From an uncultured Methanobrevibacter sp. (GTDB lineage: Archaea; Methanobacteriota; Methanobacteria; Methanobacteriales; Methanobacteriaceae), in assembly GCF_902764455.1 (NCBI RefSeq), contig NZ_CACWVY010000016.1, positions 17,331 to 81,330 on the forward strand: a stretch of DNA of 64,000 nucleotides, written 5' to 3'. Below, piece by piece: positions 1-9,690 of this stretch (positions within the stretch are counted from its first letter, which is position 1; each line of letters opens with the position of its first letter). A program made the translations under genes and the position numbers. Below the pieces are notes generated by a model, which saw nothing but the letters and a program-made list of their open reading frames with translations, ran no database searches and was not told the DNA's origin.

Positions 1-96
1 TAGTGCAATCCTTAAAATAATTCTTTTTTTTCAATAATTTTTTATATTATTTTTTTTATAGTTTATAATAGTTTTAAATCAATTTAGGTTTTTTAA

Positions 97-3000
97 ATGT
101 ATAAAATATCGGTTATCATCCCTGTTTATAACGTTGAAGATTATCTTAGAGAATGTTTAGATAGTATATGTAATCAGACATTAACTGATATTGAAATTTT
201 ATGTATTAATGACGGATCCACTGACAATTCTTTAAAAATCCTTGAGGAATACTCACAAAATGATTCAAGAGTTAAAATCATCACAAAAGAAAATGGAGGC
301 CAAGCAACTGCACGTAATTTAGGAATCCTTGAAGCTCAAGGAGACTACATTAGTTTTATTGATTCGGATGATTTTATTGAACCAGATATGCTTGAAAAAC
401 TATACTCAAAAGCAAAAGAGAATAATTTAGATATTGCCATGTGTAAAATAGCTACATATGACAATCAGACTGGCGAAATTAAAGATAATGTCTGGTATTA
501 TATGCTTGGCGTTTTTAGAGACTTTGAAAAAGATATATTCAACCATGAAGACACCAAAGAGTTTACCTGCAATATTGCAGTTACTCCTTATAATAAGATT
601 TATAAAACATCACGGATTAAGGACAATAACATTTTATTTCCGGAAGGACTTATTTTTGAAGATGAAAAGTTCTTTTTTGATGTTTACTTAAGAGCCAAGA
701 GAGTTTCAATAGTTGATGAATTCTTATATTATTATAGAGTTAACAGAAAAGGATCTACTGTCGATATTGCAAAGGAAAACGACTACACAGACCTCCTGCC
801 AATATCTAAACAAATCAGAGATACATTCAAACAAACTAACAATTACGAAAACTACAAACACTTACTGAATAATCGTTTAATACACTTGCAACTGGCAAGA
901 TTTACCCAAACTTCACCAAAATACAAAGAAAAATTCTTTAAATTAATGAAAGAGGATTTAACTGAAGTTTTAAAAGATAAAGAAATTGAAGATAACCTGG
1001 AAAGTGATGTAAAATTCAGAGTTGAAAAAATCATTAAATCCAAAAATTATGAAGAATTTAAAAAATTAGACCAAAATAAACTATTTTCAGTCGTTATTGC
1101 ATGTTACAATACTGGAAAATATTTAGAAGAATGCATAAACTCATTAATTGGACAGAGTTTTTCATTCGGAAGCAATATTCAATTAATTTTAGTGGATGAC
1201 GGCAGCACAGACAATACCCGAGAAATCTGTGAAAAATATCTAAATTTATATCCTGACAATATTATTTATTTATATCAGGAAAATCAAGGTCAAGGATCTG
1301 CAAGAAACCTTGGTTTAGAGCATGCGAATGGAAAATACATCAATTTCCTTGACAGCGATGACAAATTCAGTGGAAACACATTTTATAAGATTTATGAGTT
1401 TTTTGAACTACATTACAATGAAATAGATTTTGTTTCAACCAGAATGTTTTTCTTTGACAAATACGAAGGCCAACACCCCCTAAATTATAAATTTGAAGAA
1501 GAAAAAATCATTGATTTAACTGAAAATTGGGACTTTCCGCAACTTTCAGCATCTTCAGCATTTTTTAAAAGAGAACTGTTTGACAACTACAGATTCCCGG
1601 AAAGTTTAGTTAATTCAGAAGATACATTAATGCTTAATAAAATGCTTTTGGAAAACCCAAAGTATGGCGTTGTAACAGAAGCAATCTACTGGTATCGAAG
1701 AAGAAGTGACGAGTCATCAACAATAGACTCATCCTCAACAAAAAAAGAATTTTACATAAATCGTTTAGAAAATTATTTTAAAGCGCTGATTGATGCATCA
1801 ATTGAGAAATATGGTAAAGTTGTCAAATTCATACAATATCTCATTGTTTATGATATACAATGGATGTTCAGTGTGGAAAATATTTCAGAAATCCTAACAA
1901 ATGATGAAATTGAAGAAGTTTATATATCTATTCAAGAAGTTTTGTCCCATTTAGATGACAACATTATTTTATCTTTAAGAAACGACAAATTAAACATTAA
2001 ACATCACATGTTAGCTACAAAATATGCAGTCGTTAATGTTGGTATTAATGGAGTTGTAACTTACGAAAATATTCATTCAAAATTTAATGGTGAATTTGCA
2101 GGAGTATACTCAGGAGATATAATTGTAGACAAACTAAATAATCATAAAATTTGGTTGGATATTGTTGAAATAAAACATGATAAATTGTTTATTTCAGGAT
2201 TTTTAATGTCTTTTTTTGAAGACAAAGACATTGAAATTGAAATACTTAAAACCAACAAAAAAACAATAAAAACAAAAACTTTCGTTGCTAAAAGAGTCTA
2301 CTATAAAAACACTTCCAAATGTTTTTTAGGCTGTTCATTGGAATCACAGTATAATTTTGATTTTGAAATTCCTCTTGAAAACAATGAAAATTCAACTATT
2401 AAAATATATGCTCGATTTACAGGGGAAAATTCATCAGAATTCACCGCTGAAAAATTACCAATCGATTTTTCAAATCATGCAAGATTATCACAGTTAAGCA
2501 ATTACAGCATAAATAAGAGTCACTTTCTCAAATTTAAAGATAACAAATTCCATATCTTAAAATATAATTATCTGAAAATGATTAAATCTGAAATTCCAAT
2601 TTTACTTAGAATATTTAAAAGAAAAGAATCATTTTATACATCAATTATAGGATTTAGATTAATCTATTTGGCATTATATCCATTTTATAAGAATAAAAAA
2701 ATCTGGATGTTTATGGACAGAAGAGAAAATGCTGATGATAATGCCGAGCATTTATACAAATATGCAATAGCTCAAAATGACAATATCGAGAAATATTTCA
2801 CCGTTAATGAAGATTCAAATGATTTTAAAAGATTGCAAGGATTAAAAAATCTCATTCCATTCTATTCATTTAAACAAAGAATAAAATATCTGTTTGCAGA
2901 AAAAATCATATCATCACATCCTGACGAAAACATATTAAACCCGTTTTTCAATAAAAATGAAACTTCTTATGCCGGATTAATTAACTCGGATAAAATATTT

Positions 3001-3756
3001 TTACAGCATGGTGTTACTAAAGACAATGTTTCATCATGGCTTCATAAGTATGATAAAAATGTAAGTCTGATTACAACAGTTTCAGATGCTGAAAAGGAGT
3101 CTTTTCTTGATTTTGGTTATAATTATGATGAAAATACAATCCAGACATTAGGTTTTGCCAGATTTGATAATCTTCCTAAAAAAGACAAAATATCCAAACA
3201 AATCATAATCATGCCATCATGGAGAGACGATTTATATGATATGACTCCGAATTACATTAAAGAGTCAAAATACTTCAAACACATAAATTCGTTAATAAAC
3301 AACAAAGAATTAATTAGAATATGCAAAAAACACAACTATAAAATTATATTCAAACCACACCCATTAGTTTACGAATTTATTGATTTGTTTGACACAAATG
3401 ATTATGTCGAAATTGATAAATCAAGTACATATCAGGAGCTGTTTAGAAATTCTGACTTGTTAATTACCGATTTCTCATCAGTGGCTTTTGATTTTTCTTA
3501 TATGAAAAAGCCAATAATTTACTATCAATATGCGAAGGATTACAACTTTGAAGAGGGTTATTTCAAATACAAAACCATGGGTTTTGGAGAAGTTATTGAA
3601 AAAGAAAACAACTTGATACAATTAATCAAGGAATATATTGAAAATGATTGCGAAATGAAAGAGATCTACAAAAATAGAGTAGATACTTTTTATAAATATA
3701 ATGACAAAAATAATTGTAAGCGAATTTATGATTACATTTTAAATATGGAATATTAA
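97..3756 (+). CDS. Tandem GT2 glycosyltransferase fused to CDP-glycerol glycerophosphotransferase (TagF-like)
   Basis: Three catalytic modules are visible in 1219 residues. A first GT2 domain (about 1-230) starts with the typical ISVIIPVYNVEDYL and has DGSTDNS and DSDD motifs. A second GT2 (about 345-560) has SVVIACYNTGKYLEE, DDGSTDNT and DSDD. After a beta-rich linker (about 680-830), a C-terminal domain (about 880-1215) carries the TagB/TagF hallmarks: LQHGVT around H971, FKPHPL around H1088, and ITDFSSVAFDF. Family knowledge: GT2 enzymes add sugars from nucleotide donors, and TagF-type domains transfer glycerol-phosphate (or a related alditol phosphate) from a CDP donor. I infer a cytoplasmic enzyme building a teichoic-acid-like or glycosylated phosphodiester surface polymer. 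It is the first gene of an operon with 12-nt spacing to the next gene and shares its architecture with the gene at 4856. No membrane segment is apparent. Substrates are unknown. Confidence 0.9.
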   Translation: MYKISVIIPVYNVEDYLRECLDSICNQTLTDIEILCINDGSTDNSLKILEEYSQNDSRVKIITKENGGQATARNLGILEAQGDYISFIDSDDFIEPDMLEKLYSKAKENNLDIAMCKIATYDNQTGEIKDNVWYYMLGVFRDFEKDIFNHEDTKEFTCNIAVTPYNKIYKTSRIKDNNILFPEGLIFEDEKFFFDVYLRAKRVSIVDEFLYYYRVNRKGSTVDIAKENDYTDLLPISKQIRDTFKQTNNYENYKHLLNNRLIHLQLARFTQTSPKYKEKFFKLMKEDLTEVLKDKEIEDNLESDVKFRVEKIIKSKNYEEFKKLDQNKLFSVVIACYNTGKYLEECINSLIGQSFSFGSNIQLILVDDGSTDNTREICEKYLNLYPDNIIYLYQENQGQGSARNLGLEHANGKYINFLDSDDKFSGNTFYKIYEFFELHYNEIDFVSTRMFFFDKYEGQHPLNYKFEEEKIIDLTENWDFPQLSASSAFFKRELFDNYRFPESLVNSEDTLMLNKMLLENPKYGVVTEAIYWYRRRSDESSTIDSSSTKKEFYINRLENYFKALIDASIEKYGKVVKFIQYLIVYDIQWMFSVENISEILTNDEIEEVYISIQEVLSHLDDNIILSLRNDKLNIKHHMLATKYAVVNVGINGVVTYENIHSKFNGEFAGVYSGDIIVDKLNNHKIWLDIVEIKHDKLFISGFLMSFFEDKDIEIEILKTNKKTIKTKTFVAKRVYYKNTSKCFLGCSLESQYNFDFEIPLENNENSTIKIYARFTGENSSEFTAEKLPIDFSNHARLSQLSNYSINKSHFLKFKDNKFHILKYNYLKMIKSEIPILLRIFKRKESFYTSIIGFRLIYLALYPFYKNKKIWMFMDRRENADDNAEHLYKYAIAQNDNIEKYFTVNEDSNDFKRLQGLKNLIPFYSFKQRIKYLFAEKIISSHPDENILNPFFNKNETSYAGLINSDKIFLQHGVTKDNVSSWLHKYDKNVSLITTVSDAEKESFLDFGYNYDENTIQTLGFARFDNLPKKDKISKQIIIMPSWRDDLYDMTPNYIKESKYFKHINSLINNKELIRICKKHNYKIIFKPHPLVYEFIDLFDTNDYVEIDKSSTYQELFRNSDLLITDFSSVAFDFSYMKKPIIYYQYAKDYNFEEGYFKYKTMGFGEVIEKENNLIQLIKEYIENDCEMKEIYKNRVDTFYKYNDKNNCKRIYDYILNMEY

Positions 3757-3768
3757 ACCGGGTATTTT

Positions 3769-4842
3769 ATGAGTTTTAAAGAAAAAATTTTATCGAACAG
3801 TAATTCGTATTCTTATTACAAGGAAGAAACTGAAAGATTGAATGATGTAAATGAGAGATTAAGCAAGGAAATTGAATCACTTAAAAAAGAAATTTCAGAT
3901 TTGAGAAATGCTAAAAAATCAGGCCTAAAAGAGAATTACTACGACATTTACGGTAATGCAGGAAGTTTCTGCAACTGGTCTTACATTGAAAAATATTTGG
4001 ATGACAATTTTGAAGATGAGCTTAAAAAAACTACTGAACACATGAGTTATCAAAATAAAAAAGATTTTAAATTATATTTTTTAAGGGCAATGGCTTCAGC
4101 AATGATATGCTGGGATTCCCTTTATTTTGAACAGGAAGAAAAGGATCAGAAAAAATTCACTGAATTTAAAATTAACAATTCAAAACCCGGTGAAATTGCA
4201 GGATATAAATTTGAAGGAGATTACAATCTACACCCATTTATCAATTTGAATTTGAATAATCAGGACAGAGAATTTCTCAAAAATAAAGACATAATCGATG
4301 CAGGAGCATTTACCGGAGATACCTCACTTCCATTATCAAAGATTACAGATAAGAATGTCTATGCATTTGAACCATTCGAAGAATCATTTGAATTGCTTAA
4401 AAAAAATATATCTGCAAATAACATTGAAAACATTATTCCAGTGAATAAATCCTTAGGAAACATTAATGGAGAAAGAACACTGTTTTTATCGGGCGTTAAT
4501 GTTCAAGGAATTACAAGTGATCCGAATATCCGAAATTATGATAACGAAATTAAAGTTCAGGAAATAACTGTTGATAAATTTGTTGAAGAGAATAGTTTGA
4601 ATGTTGGTTTGATTACTGTTGATATTGAAGGAGCGGAAATGGATTTACTTGAAGGTGCAGTAAATACTCTCAAAACCCAAAAACCTATCTTAGAAATAAG
4701 TATCTATCATAAAATTTCAGATTTCTTCGATATAATTCCATGGATTGCGAATTTAAATTTAGATTATGACTTTAAAATTGTTAAAGAACAACCATGGTCA
4801 TTTGTAGTCGATACAATTGTACAATGTAGGCCTAAAAATTAG
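3769..4842 (+). CDS. FkbM-family methyltransferase with N-terminal coiled coil
   Basis: The protein has 357 residues. Residues about 18-52 are a charged heptad-like coiled coil (LNDVNERLSKEIESLKKEI). Residues about 175-345 form a class I SAM methyltransferase of the FkbM type: IDAGAFTGDTSLPL is the SAM-binding loop, YAFEPFEESF the second-strand acidic motif, and VDIEGAEMDLLEGA the family signature. FkbM enzymes usually O-methylate sugars or small polymers. It sits between the two TagF fusions with 12-13 nt gaps, so I infer it methylates or caps the polymer made by this operon. The coiled coil may tether it to the other coiled-coil protein of the operon (7582-8940). The start codon follows a GGGT element. 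Confidence 0.85.
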   Translation: MSFKEKILSNSNSYSYYKEETERLNDVNERLSKEIESLKKEISDLRNAKKSGLKENYYDIYGNAGSFCNWSYIEKYLDDNFEDELKKTTEHMSYQNKKDFKLYFLRAMASAMICWDSLYFEQEEKDQKKFTEFKINNSKPGEIAGYKFEGDYNLHPFINLNLNNQDREFLKNKDIIDAGAFTGDTSLPLSKITDKNVYAFEPFEESFELLKKNISANNIENIIPVNKSLGNINGERTLFLSGVNVQGITSDPNIRNYDNEIKVQEITVDKFVEENSLNVGLITVDIEGAEMDLLEGAVNTLKTQKPILEISIYHKISDFFDIIPWIANLNLDYDFKIVKEQPWSFVVDTIVQCRPKN

Positions 4843-4855
4843 ATTTAATGATAAT

Positions 4856-7576
4856 ATGAATGAAAATTGGAAAAATAAAGTTTTTAAATTTGCTGTTGTG
4901 ATGGCAATATATAATACAGAAGACTTTTTAGAAGAGGCAATCGATTCTGTTATTAATCAAACTTTGGATTTTGAAGAAAATATCCAAATGATTCTTGTTG
5001 ATGACGGAAGCGTTGATGATTCTTTAAGAATATGTGAAGAATATAAAGAGAAATATCCAGATAACTTTGTTGTAATCTCACAGGAAAACAGCGGGCAGGC
5101 AACAGCCAGAAATAACGGTTTAGAATATGTCAATGCAAGATATGTTAATTTCATGGACAGCGATGATTATTTTTCTGAAGAAACATTTGAAAATGTATAC
5201 CGATTTTTCATATACCATGACAAAGAAACAGACATTGTTTCTGTTCCAATTAAATTTTTTGGAAGAATCAACTGGAATCATCAATTGAACTTTAAGTTTT
5301 ATGACAATAAAGTACTTGACTTAACCAAAGAACCATACAATCCACAATATCATTCGAACAGCGCATTTTTTAAAAGAGATGCTTTGAAAGATATTCGCTT
5401 TCCAACTGATGTGCTTCCATCCGAAGACGCTATTTTAATCAATAAAATACTTTTAGAGAAAAAAGCTTTGGGCGTTGTAAAAGACGGATGTTATTATTAC
5501 CGAAAAAGAAACGATGAAACTTCTACACTGGATTTGACTCATGACCAAATTACATTTTTCACCCCACGGCTTAAAAAGTACTTTTTAAGATTAATTAATT
5601 ATTCATTAGACAAATATGGCGAAATTCCTAAATTTTTAGAATTTACAATAGCTCATGATTTATACTGGCTATTCAATCAACCGGAAGCATTTTCACAAGA
5701 TAAAAAGGAAATGGAAGAATTTTATTATTATTTACATAAAATAATCAGTTTTCTTTCAAAAGAAACCATTGAAAAGTTATACATTGAAGAAAATATTAAA
5801 AAATATTTTTTATATCTGAAAAATGGTGAAAAACATATTGAAATTCATGACGGCTTAGTTTCACTAATGACCGGAGAAAAGGAAATCGATAGAATCAATT
5901 ACCACAAACTTTGGTTGGATATTGCTAAAATTAACGGAGATAAATTAAACATCGTCGGGTCATACATGGGATTGATTGACAATAAATATTTGTCAATTGA
6001 AGCTATTAATAAGCTTTCCGATGGTAGCGTAACTCATACAATAGCTGAGAGAAAATATTACCCTTCAAGAGATGGAATTACATATTTATCCTGCAGATGG
6101 CAATATGCATTTAATTTTGATGTAAACATTCCTATCAATAGAAATCTGGAAAATACCATAGATATTCGCATTAATTTCCATAAAGATGGAGACAACACTA
6201 ATTTCAGTGAAGACAATGTTATCCCAATAACATTGGAAATGGAATTCCAGAATTGGGGAGATTTATACAAATTCAGCAATTATGCAGTAGTGGATTCAAA
6301 TATCCTATTATTTAACAACAATCAATTTAAAATTAAGAAATATTCCTTGAAAAACCGATTGAAACATGAATATCACTGTCTTAAAAAGATTAATGAGTTT
6401 AAATTACCGGAATACAAACACATCATCCATTTAAGATTAATTTATAATTTAATATATCCAATCATGAAATTTAGAACTAAAAACAAACCAATATACCTGT
6501 TTGTGGATAGAAAAGACAGCGGTCAGGACAACGCCGAGGCATTATGGGATTATGCTTTAAGTCAAAATGACAATATAAGGAAATATTTTGTTGTTGATAA
6601 AAATTGCGATGATTTCAAAAGACTATCCAAGAAAGGTAAAGTTATGGACTTCGGATCATTCAAACATAAATTATATTATTTATTTGCAGATAAACTGATT
6701 TCATCACATCCCGAAGATGATACAATCAATCCATATTTCTCAAAACAATACGGCCATGATTTAAGGCGTATGATTTGCGGTTTATGCACTCTTGATAAAA
6801 TTTTCCTGCAGCATGGAGTGACACAAAATAATCTATCACCATGGCTGACTAAATTTGATAAAAACATAAGATATTTCCTAACCGTGTCTGATTTGGAAGA
6901 AGAGTACTTGACTGATGTTTTAGCATATGAAAATGAGATATACCATACATTAGGTTTTCCAAGATTCGATAATTTGAAAAGCACTTCTTCAAAGAGGATA
7001 CTATTATGCCCCACTTGGAGATTTAATTTAATTGGAAATAGCTTAAATCACAAAAACATGTTTTTAAGCTCAGATTATTATAACGATTTAAACAATTTAT
7101 TTAAGAGTCAGGAACTGAACAACATATTTGAAAAATACGGATATAAATTAATTTTCAAACCACATCCCCGTTTAAATGACGTCATAACTGAAAGTGGTGA
7201 AAAGTATCTGGACTTTTTTGAATTTGGAGAGCATATTGAAATTGCAGATGATGAAACATATAATTCTCTCTTAAATAGCTGTGATTTAATGATAACAGAT
7301 TACTCATCCATAGCATTTGATTTTGCATATTTAGATAAACCAATTCTTTATTACCAACCTAATGACGACATTCCACATGAAATAGGTTATTTCAAAATCG
7401 ATGAAATGGGTTTTGGAGATGTAGTATATGAACTGGATGATTTAATAGGAAAAATCGAGGAGAATATAAAAGACAACTGTAAAAACAAAAGCAAATATAC
7501 AGACAGAATAAATAACTTTTTCAAATATCATGATAAAAACAATTGTAAGAGAGTTTATGAAGACATTAAAGGGTGA
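4856..7576 (+). CDS. GT2 glycosyltransferase fused to CDP-glycerol glycerophosphotransferase (TagF-like)
   Basis: This 906-residue paralogue of the first gene has only one GT2 domain (about 10-230; VVMAIYNTEDFLEEA, DDGSVDDS, DSDD). A linker follows with the same HKLWLDI-type segment as in the paralogue (HKIWLDI there). The TagF-like domain has LQHGVTQNN around H653, FKPHPR around H770 and ITDYSSIAFDF. I chose the ATG at 4856, just after the FkbM stop at 4842; an upstream TTG at 4817 in the same frame lies inside the FkbM gene and is less likely. Family knowledge gives transfer of glycerol-phosphate units from CDP-glycerol; the exact sugar and alditol are not readable. One enzyme may prime and the other elongate a surface polymer, or they may act on alternating linkages. 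Confidence 0.88.
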   Translation: MNENWKNKVFKFAVVMAIYNTEDFLEEAIDSVINQTLDFEENIQMILVDDGSVDDSLRICEEYKEKYPDNFVVISQENSGQATARNNGLEYVNARYVNFMDSDDYFSEETFENVYRFFIYHDKETDIVSVPIKFFGRINWNHQLNFKFYDNKVLDLTKEPYNPQYHSNSAFFKRDALKDIRFPTDVLPSEDAILINKILLEKKALGVVKDGCYYYRKRNDETSTLDLTHDQITFFTPRLKKYFLRLINYSLDKYGEIPKFLEFTIAHDLYWLFNQPEAFSQDKKEMEEFYYYLHKIISFLSKETIEKLYIEENIKKYFLYLKNGEKHIEIHDGLVSLMTGEKEIDRINYHKLWLDIAKINGDKLNIVGSYMGLIDNKYLSIEAINKLSDGSVTHTIAERKYYPSRDGITYLSCRWQYAFNFDVNIPINRNLENTIDIRINFHKDGDNTNFSEDNVIPITLEMEFQNWGDLYKFSNYAVVDSNILLFNNNQFKIKKYSLKNRLKHEYHCLKKINEFKLPEYKHIIHLRLIYNLIYPIMKFRTKNKPIYLFVDRKDSGQDNAEALWDYALSQNDNIRKYFVVDKNCDDFKRLSKKGKVMDFGSFKHKLYYLFADKLISSHPEDDTINPYFSKQYGHDLRRMICGLCTLDKIFLQHGVTQNNLSPWLTKFDKNIRYFLTVSDLEEEYLTDVLAYENEIYHTLGFPRFDNLKSTSSKRILLCPTWRFNLIGNSLNHKNMFLSSDYYNDLNNLFKSQELNNIFEKYGYKLIFKPHPRLNDVITESGEKYLDFFEFGEHIEIADDETYNSLLNSCDLMITDYSSIAFDFAYLDKPILYYQPNDDIPHEIGYFKIDEMGFGDVVYELDDLIGKIEENIKDNCKNKSKYTDRINNFFKYHDKNNCKRVYEDIKG

Positions 7577-7581
7577 TTTTT

Positions 7582-8940
7582 TTGAACCGATATAAAATAT
7601 CCATTATAGTTCCTACATTTAATCTGGAGGACAAAATTGAATGTGCGTTTGAATCAATGAAAAACCAGACATTAAGTTTTGATAACATTGAAATAATATT
7701 TGTAGATGACAATTCAACTGACCATACATTTGATATCATCACTGAATTATCAGAAAAATATAAAAATGTTTCAGTCTTTAAAACAGATTCAAACACAGGA
7801 TATGCTGGAAAACCCCGAAATATTGGTTTAGAACATGCCACAGCAGACTATGTTTTATTCCTGGACGGTGATGATAAATTACTGCGCAATGCCTGTGAAA
7901 GATTATACGATTCAATAGCTTCAACAGACATAGATATCGCCATTGGAGGTCAGATTAATGTTTTTGACGGAATCCATCAGCACAATCCTCCATTGAATTA
8001 TGGTGAAGGCAGACTGTTAAAAGATATGAAAACTTCGGAAGTTCTTGATATCCAACCTGCAATATCTGCAAAATTGTTTAAAAGGAAATTACTAATTGAC
8101 AATGACATCAGATTCCCCGAAGGAATTTCAGGTGAGGATCTGGTTTTTCTAATGGAAACACTGCTCAATTCAAAAAAAATAATTACCCTCAATAATTTCT
8201 ATGTTTATTACAGGATTCTCTCAAACAATTCTGTTACTTTTGACATCAGCGAAAAATATTTGAAAGGACTTGTAAAAGCCTACACATTAGTTTGTGACTT
8301 ATACGATAAATTTGAGGTGCCGTTACAGGTTCAGGAAAAAGTAATTTATCAGCACATCAGATTTTTTACTTCACAAACAATAAGAACAAATGTTGCAAGT
8401 AACAAAACTATGCTTCATGACTTATTTAATTCAGATTTATTTAAAAATTTAGCAGATAAAGAAGTTTTTAAAAATAATAAATATTATAAACAGTACTTTG
8501 AGAATATGTCTAAAGGAAAATATGATAATTTTAAATTACTCACCATCATTTCAAACAATTTTTTAAAAGAAGATGAAAGCAACTTAAAAATATTAAATGA
8601 AAAACTTTATTCTGCAAATTTAACTTTAAATGACAAATACAAATCGTTATACCGTGAAAATATAGTGCTTGAAAAAAATAATGAAAACTTGAATGAGGAA
8701 AATATTGAATTAAAGAAAAAATATGAATATGCAAGTAGCGCAAATTCAAAATTAACCAATGACAAATCAAAACTGGAAGAAGAATTAAAAGATGTTAAAT
8801 TTAATATGAACATAATAAATGATGAAAATATTTATTTAAAAAAGGACAATGTTAAAATATACGAAAAATGTGACATACTTAAAAAAGAAAATGATAAAGT
8901 AAAATCATCAATATTATGGAAATTAAAAAATATATTTTAG
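7582..8940 (+). CDS. GT2 glycosyltransferase with C-terminal coiled coil
   Basis: The 452-residue protein has a GT2 domain at about 1-230 (ISIIVPTFNLEDKIE, DDNSTDHT and DGDD metal/nucleotide motifs). A helical region follows, then a long coiled coil (about 330-445, rich in K, E, N and L). The start is inferred as TTG at 7582, because GGGTGAT (7571-7577) lies four bases upstream; a GTG at 7573 overlaps that binding site and the previous stop. GT2 enzymes transfer a sugar from a nucleotide-sugar. The coiled coil suggests oligomerisation or docking with the coiled-coil methyltransferase encoded at 3769. It is fourth in the surface-polymer operon, five bases after the preceding stop. Confidence 0.85.
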   Translation: MNRYKISIIVPTFNLEDKIECAFESMKNQTLSFDNIEIIFVDDNSTDHTFDIITELSEKYKNVSVFKTDSNTGYAGKPRNIGLEHATADYVLFLDGDDKLLRNACERLYDSIASTDIDIAIGGQINVFDGIHQHNPPLNYGEGRLLKDMKTSEVLDIQPAISAKLFKRKLLIDNDIRFPEGISGEDLVFLMETLLNSKKIITLNNFYVYYRILSNNSVTFDISEKYLKGLVKAYTLVCDLYDKFEVPLQVQEKVIYQHIRFFTSQTIRTNVASNKTMLHDLFNSDLFKNLADKEVFKNNKYYKQYFENMSKGKYDNFKLLTIISNNFLKEDESNLKILNEKLYSANLTLNDKYKSLYRENIVLEKNNENLNEENIELKKKYEYASSANSKLTNDKSKLEEELKDVKFNMNIINDENIYLKKDNVKIYEKCDILKKENDKVKSSILWKLKNIF

Positions 8941-8947
8941 TGATAAC

Positions 8948-9547
8948 ATGCACAAAAGCTCATATTTAAAAATGCAATACTTTAAAGAGACTTATCTTAA
9001 TCCAGATGATGAGTTGAAAATACTTGATATCGGATCATTTGATAAGGATGGAAATTATAATTACGGTTTAATCTTAAATGAAAAAAAATGGACATATCAT
9101 GGCCTTGATTTAAGAGAGGGAAACAATATTGATATTGTTGTTAAAAGTCCATATAACTGGAAAGAAATTGAAGATGGAAGCTATGATTTAGTCATTACAG
9201 GCCAGGCATTTGAACACATTGAATATTTCTGGTTAACCCTTGAAGAAGTAAAAAGAGTTTTAAAACCGGGAGGGTTATTCTTCATTATTGTTCCAAGTAC
9301 CGGCCCTGTTCATAAAAATCCCTATGACTGCTACAGATTTAACGATACTGCAATGAAGGCAATGGCAAAATACATCAATTTTCAGGTTATTGAATTTGGA
9401 ACCAATTTTGATAAAATCTCAGATCCATGGTATGACAGCTTTTTAGTAGCCAAAAAACCATTAAATACAACCACAGATGAGCTGAACAACAGAATGGACT
9501 TAATGGAACATAAAGTAGATTTAATCCTTAAAAAATTACAAAAATAA
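8948..9547 (+). CDS. Class I SAM-dependent methyltransferase
   Basis: A 199-residue protein with a methyltransferase fold close to the Methyltransf_11/23 group: LKILDIGSFDKDGNYNYG (SAM loop), DLVITGQAFEHIEYFW (motif IV region) and VLKPGGLFFIIVPS (motif after strand 5). The last 30 residues form a short amphipathic helix. It is the last gene of the operon, seven bases after the GT2 gene, with GTGATAAC immediately before the ATG. It likely methylates a sugar or polymer end, in line with its neighbours, but the substrate cannot be read from sequence. Confidence 0.82.
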   Translation: MHKSSYLKMQYFKETYLNPDDELKILDIGSFDKDGNYNYGLILNEKKWTYHGLDLREGNNIDIVVKSPYNWKEIEDGSYDLVITGQAFEHIEYFWLTLEEVKRVLKPGGLFFIIVPSTGPVHKNPYDCYRFNDTAMKAMAKYINFQVIEFGTNFDKISDPWYDSFLVAKKPLNTTTDELNNRMDLMEHKVDLILKKLQK

Positions 9548-9690
9548 TTAATTTTAAACTCTCAGACACCTAAAATATAACAGCCATCATCGCATATAAC
9601 ATACAATTATCCCCACCATTATTGAATAATCATATAAATCTTTATATCTTAAAAAAAACTAATTATTAACTATATAAATGGTGATAAAAG

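Noticed and set aside
4817..4855. TTG at 4817 as start of the second TagF-type gene
   Set aside because: It lies inside the preceding gene; the ATG at 4856 follows the stop by 13 bases as in the rest of the operon.
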